Source: Algibacter lectus
GTDB taxonomy: Bacteria > Bacteroidota > Bacteroidia > Flavobacteriales > Flavobacteriaceae
Length of the DNA: 64,000 nucleotides
Reading direction: 5' to 3'
NCBI RefSeq assembly: GCF_900112395.1
Contig: NZ_FOLN01000003.1
Coordinates: 186,001 to 250,000 of the forward strand
Shown here: positions 63,301-64,000 of the stretch, in pieces
Layout: each line of letters starts with the position of its first letter
Position numbering within the stretch: the stretch's first letter is position 1
Translations under genes and position numbers: made by a program
Notes under the pieces: generated by a model
Seen by the model: the letters and a program-made list of their open reading frames with translations, nothing else
Told to the model about the DNA's origin: nothing
Databases searched by the model: none

Positions 63301-64000
63301 CGCCTCTGTTATCATATTCTACAGCATCAAAAATGCCATCGTTATCAGAGTCTAAATCTAAATAATCCGCCACACCATCTCCATCAGTATCATATTTTGG
63401 ATCTGTTAAATCAATTGGTGTTCCTAAAGAACCGGAAAAGCCAGAATCACCAGGGTTTAATCCATTAATATCTTGGTGGTCGTAAATATCTATAAGTCCG
63501 TTATTATTAGCATCAACCCAAGCGAAAGCCCCAGAGTCGTTGTTTGCGGTACCATCTTTATCATCGTCAGTTAATTGTAATTCTACTACGTTTGGTATCC
63601 CATCATCATCATTATCTAAATCTATAGAATCTTCTACGCCATCACCATCTAAATCGCAAAGCGTTTGATACACATAAATATCATCAATTGCTAAATCGTT
63701 TCCTAAACCACCAGGAGCTTCATTAGATAATCTTACTGTAAAGCTAGTGTAGGTTGTATTAAAAGTTGCGTTAATATCTACCCAATCACCATTAACATAA
63801 TCTGTAGTAGGTTGTATATCTCCTGAAGATTTAAAGGCTATAACACTGCCCGATGGATCTAAAATTTCTATTAAAACTTTAGGTCTTTTTCTGCTGCTTA
63901 TTCCTGGAGCATCGCTTCTATCAAGGTTTATGGCAGAAAAACCATAAGTAATATCTACACTTGCGCTAACACCAGATATGGTTGTTTCGTAAAAGACACC
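60389..64000 (-). CDS. Large T9SS surface protein with TSP type-3 repeats and LamG domain (5' end outside window)
   Basis: The frame is open to the window edge at 64000, so the N-terminus is missing; an apparent start at 63673 is only an internal GTG. In order, what is visible is a beta-sandwich (RLSNEAPGGLGNDLAIDDIYVYQ), thrombospondin type-3 calcium repeats (DLDGDGVEDSIDLDNDDDG and repeats of DTDGDGVADYLDLDSDNDG), and a LamG/concanavalin-A domain (HTLFFDGRNDYVEDT to EGEIDEVRLFNEALS). A long region with GNPYPSAIDAHAFI follows, and a type IX sorting domain ends STITKKMIIK. It is exported by T9SS and probably acts as an adhesin or surface layer protein. Confidence 0.92.
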   Translation of the reverse strand, partial: GVFYETTISGVSASVDITYGFSAINLDRSDAPGISSRKRPKVLIEILDPSGSVIAFKSSGDIQPTTDYVNGDWVDINATFNTTYTSFTVRLSNEAPGGLGNDLAIDDIYVYQTLCDLDGDGVEDSIDLDNDDDGIPNVVELQLTDDDKDGTANNDSGAFAWVDANNNGLIDIYDHQDINGLNPGDSGFSGSLGTPIDLTDPKYDTDGDGVADYLDLDSDNDGIFDAVEYDNRGDVDIDGDGNGDGSDKQVLDSSGNPINNDDFDGDGILSPADNNDDDADDSDHGTANAYPTPLDDDGDGIPNFRDVDSTDNPNDFSNGSDIDTTQIYAHLDADNDGVIDGTTDTDGDGILDAFDTDNTVFGSPRDLSDSHTLFFDGRNDYVEDTNVINGWANATLMAWIKIEPGATGDRVVVGQNSFNIMVTNGGRIKVEANSDTREGSTALPEGIWVHVGATYSSTDGEFIVYVNGDPLPVVSVANSLFTDTSNFTIGRTPNTDTRYFEGEIDEVRLFNEALSETSFQRMVYQELSDTNFNQGAIVPLDIDAANTFNTSLVRYFKMDTFKGDIVDDATTLTIDVGTGARLYNIKNIYFQTAPLPYETKAVGSWNSTNTWLHGDVWDIDAEATNQDWSIVHVKHSLTTATRHATAGLIVDAAVELSIQSDVELNNSWYLNLAGLIDLEGESQLIQTENSVLEATGSIERDQQGTENLYTYNYWSSPVHTSNPNADIDGDETYTVASILRDGEDADNPSSISFVGGYDGNNTTSPIQIADYWIWKFDDKSFDNYYAWEQTKSNGTLKAGEGYTMKGPGTGSVSTDKNYVFQGKPNSGTIALPITAGNASLVGNPYPSAIDAHAFINDNPHLDGTLYFWEHYGGNSHILKNYEGGYATYNYSGGVPTIAKATPDADVAQTGSSTKTPARYVPVGQGFFVKATSGGNVTFNNNQRIFETEASSTTSLFVRGTAKKTTTAATDSSLEDLRTKLRLNYNSPDGYTRQLLTTIDENATLQIDRGYDAPLIEDNEEDMFWTIGDNSFVIQGIDEASETTALPLSVKTKTAGEVVISLAELKYPTDGFELYLKDNLTQTYHDLLENSSYTTSVEEGITANRFEIVFAKPTNTLGISDNEITQDIISIYYDPSDAAIHITNPDNFSIENITGTNILGQNVLSELLNSSDKNITLPANLTLGVYIFTIETDHSTITKKMIIK

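Noticed and set aside
63229-63468. Plus-strand His-rich frame of 79 codons
   Set aside because: It is the antisense of the Asp-rich calcium repeats of the minus-strand surface protein, which explains the composition.
60389-63673. Start of the large surface protein at 63673
   Set aside because: The GTG there is an internal Val codon; the same frame stays open to the window edge with domain-like sequence.

Overview
The window is a chromosome segment of a Flavobacteriaceae-like Bacteroidota bacterium. The evidence is the AT-rich composition, two proteins ending in type IX secretion (T9SS) sorting domains, three TonB-dependent receptors, the DUF4286, DUF3157 and DUF1080 families, a ctc-type L25 next to prs, and tRNAs without encoded CCA. 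I saw no transposase, prophage or CRISPR array.

Layout. 1-2.1 kb: a TetR/HAD/SDR unit with two matching operator palindromes. 2.3-7.6 kb: housekeeping genes (lolC/E-like, rbfA, methylmalonyl-CoA epimerase, tRNA-Met, tRNA-Asn, rseP, SCO). 7.8-10.3 kb: feoA-feoB with its small Cys-rich partner. 11.8-20.1 kb: a manganese-type metal uptake locus. It has a DtxR/MntR regulator divergent from a TonB receptor, a binding lipoprotein, an ABC ATPase and two permeases that both carry winged-helix tails. An unexpected APH-fold kinase sits inside it. 20-30.3 kb: YraN, a TlpA-like protein, Mfd, and a response regulator/TonB receptor/YfiR-histidine kinase unit.

31-38 kb is the most unusual part. A WYL regulator fused to a phytanoyl-CoA-dioxygenase-like domain (minus strand) diverges from a 206-aa protein of unknown family. 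Next come a small hairpin RNA or peptide, a Lys-tailed TPR protein, and about 900 bp of non-coding DNA packed with tRNA structure. That DNA leads into a slipin-like SPFH protein and an RtcB RNA ligase. It holds a complete but divergent tRNA-Tyr(GUA), then tRNA pieces in the wrong order. A T-arm plus 3' acceptor strand lies directly upstream of the matching 5' acceptor strand, D-arm and a Leu(CAA) anticodon arm, with 7 of 7 acceptor pairs. This is the layout of a circularly permuted tRNA gene, next to the enzyme class that could join its ends. A 15-bp palindrome occurs both in the WYL divergent promoter and just upstream of the RNA cluster, at the same distance from a TTTG box, so the two are probably one regulon.

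38-64 kb: a TPR protein, DUF4286, pheS, an NfeD/flotillin pair, and a DUF2007 protein. A MocR-type regulator lacks the usual PLP lysine and diverges from a TonB receptor plus bioB. Then DUF3157, an ordinary tRNA-Leu(CAA), prs, rplY, pth, a T9SS-exported metalloprotease, ribF, an HTTM protein, serS, and the 3' part of a large T9SS surface protein with thrombospondin type-3 repeats. A dispersed intergenic repeat bounded by GCGTTA...TAACGC occurs about six times across the window.

Coordinates, pairings and motifs come from reading the sequence. Family names come from recognised motifs. No database search or folding program was run.
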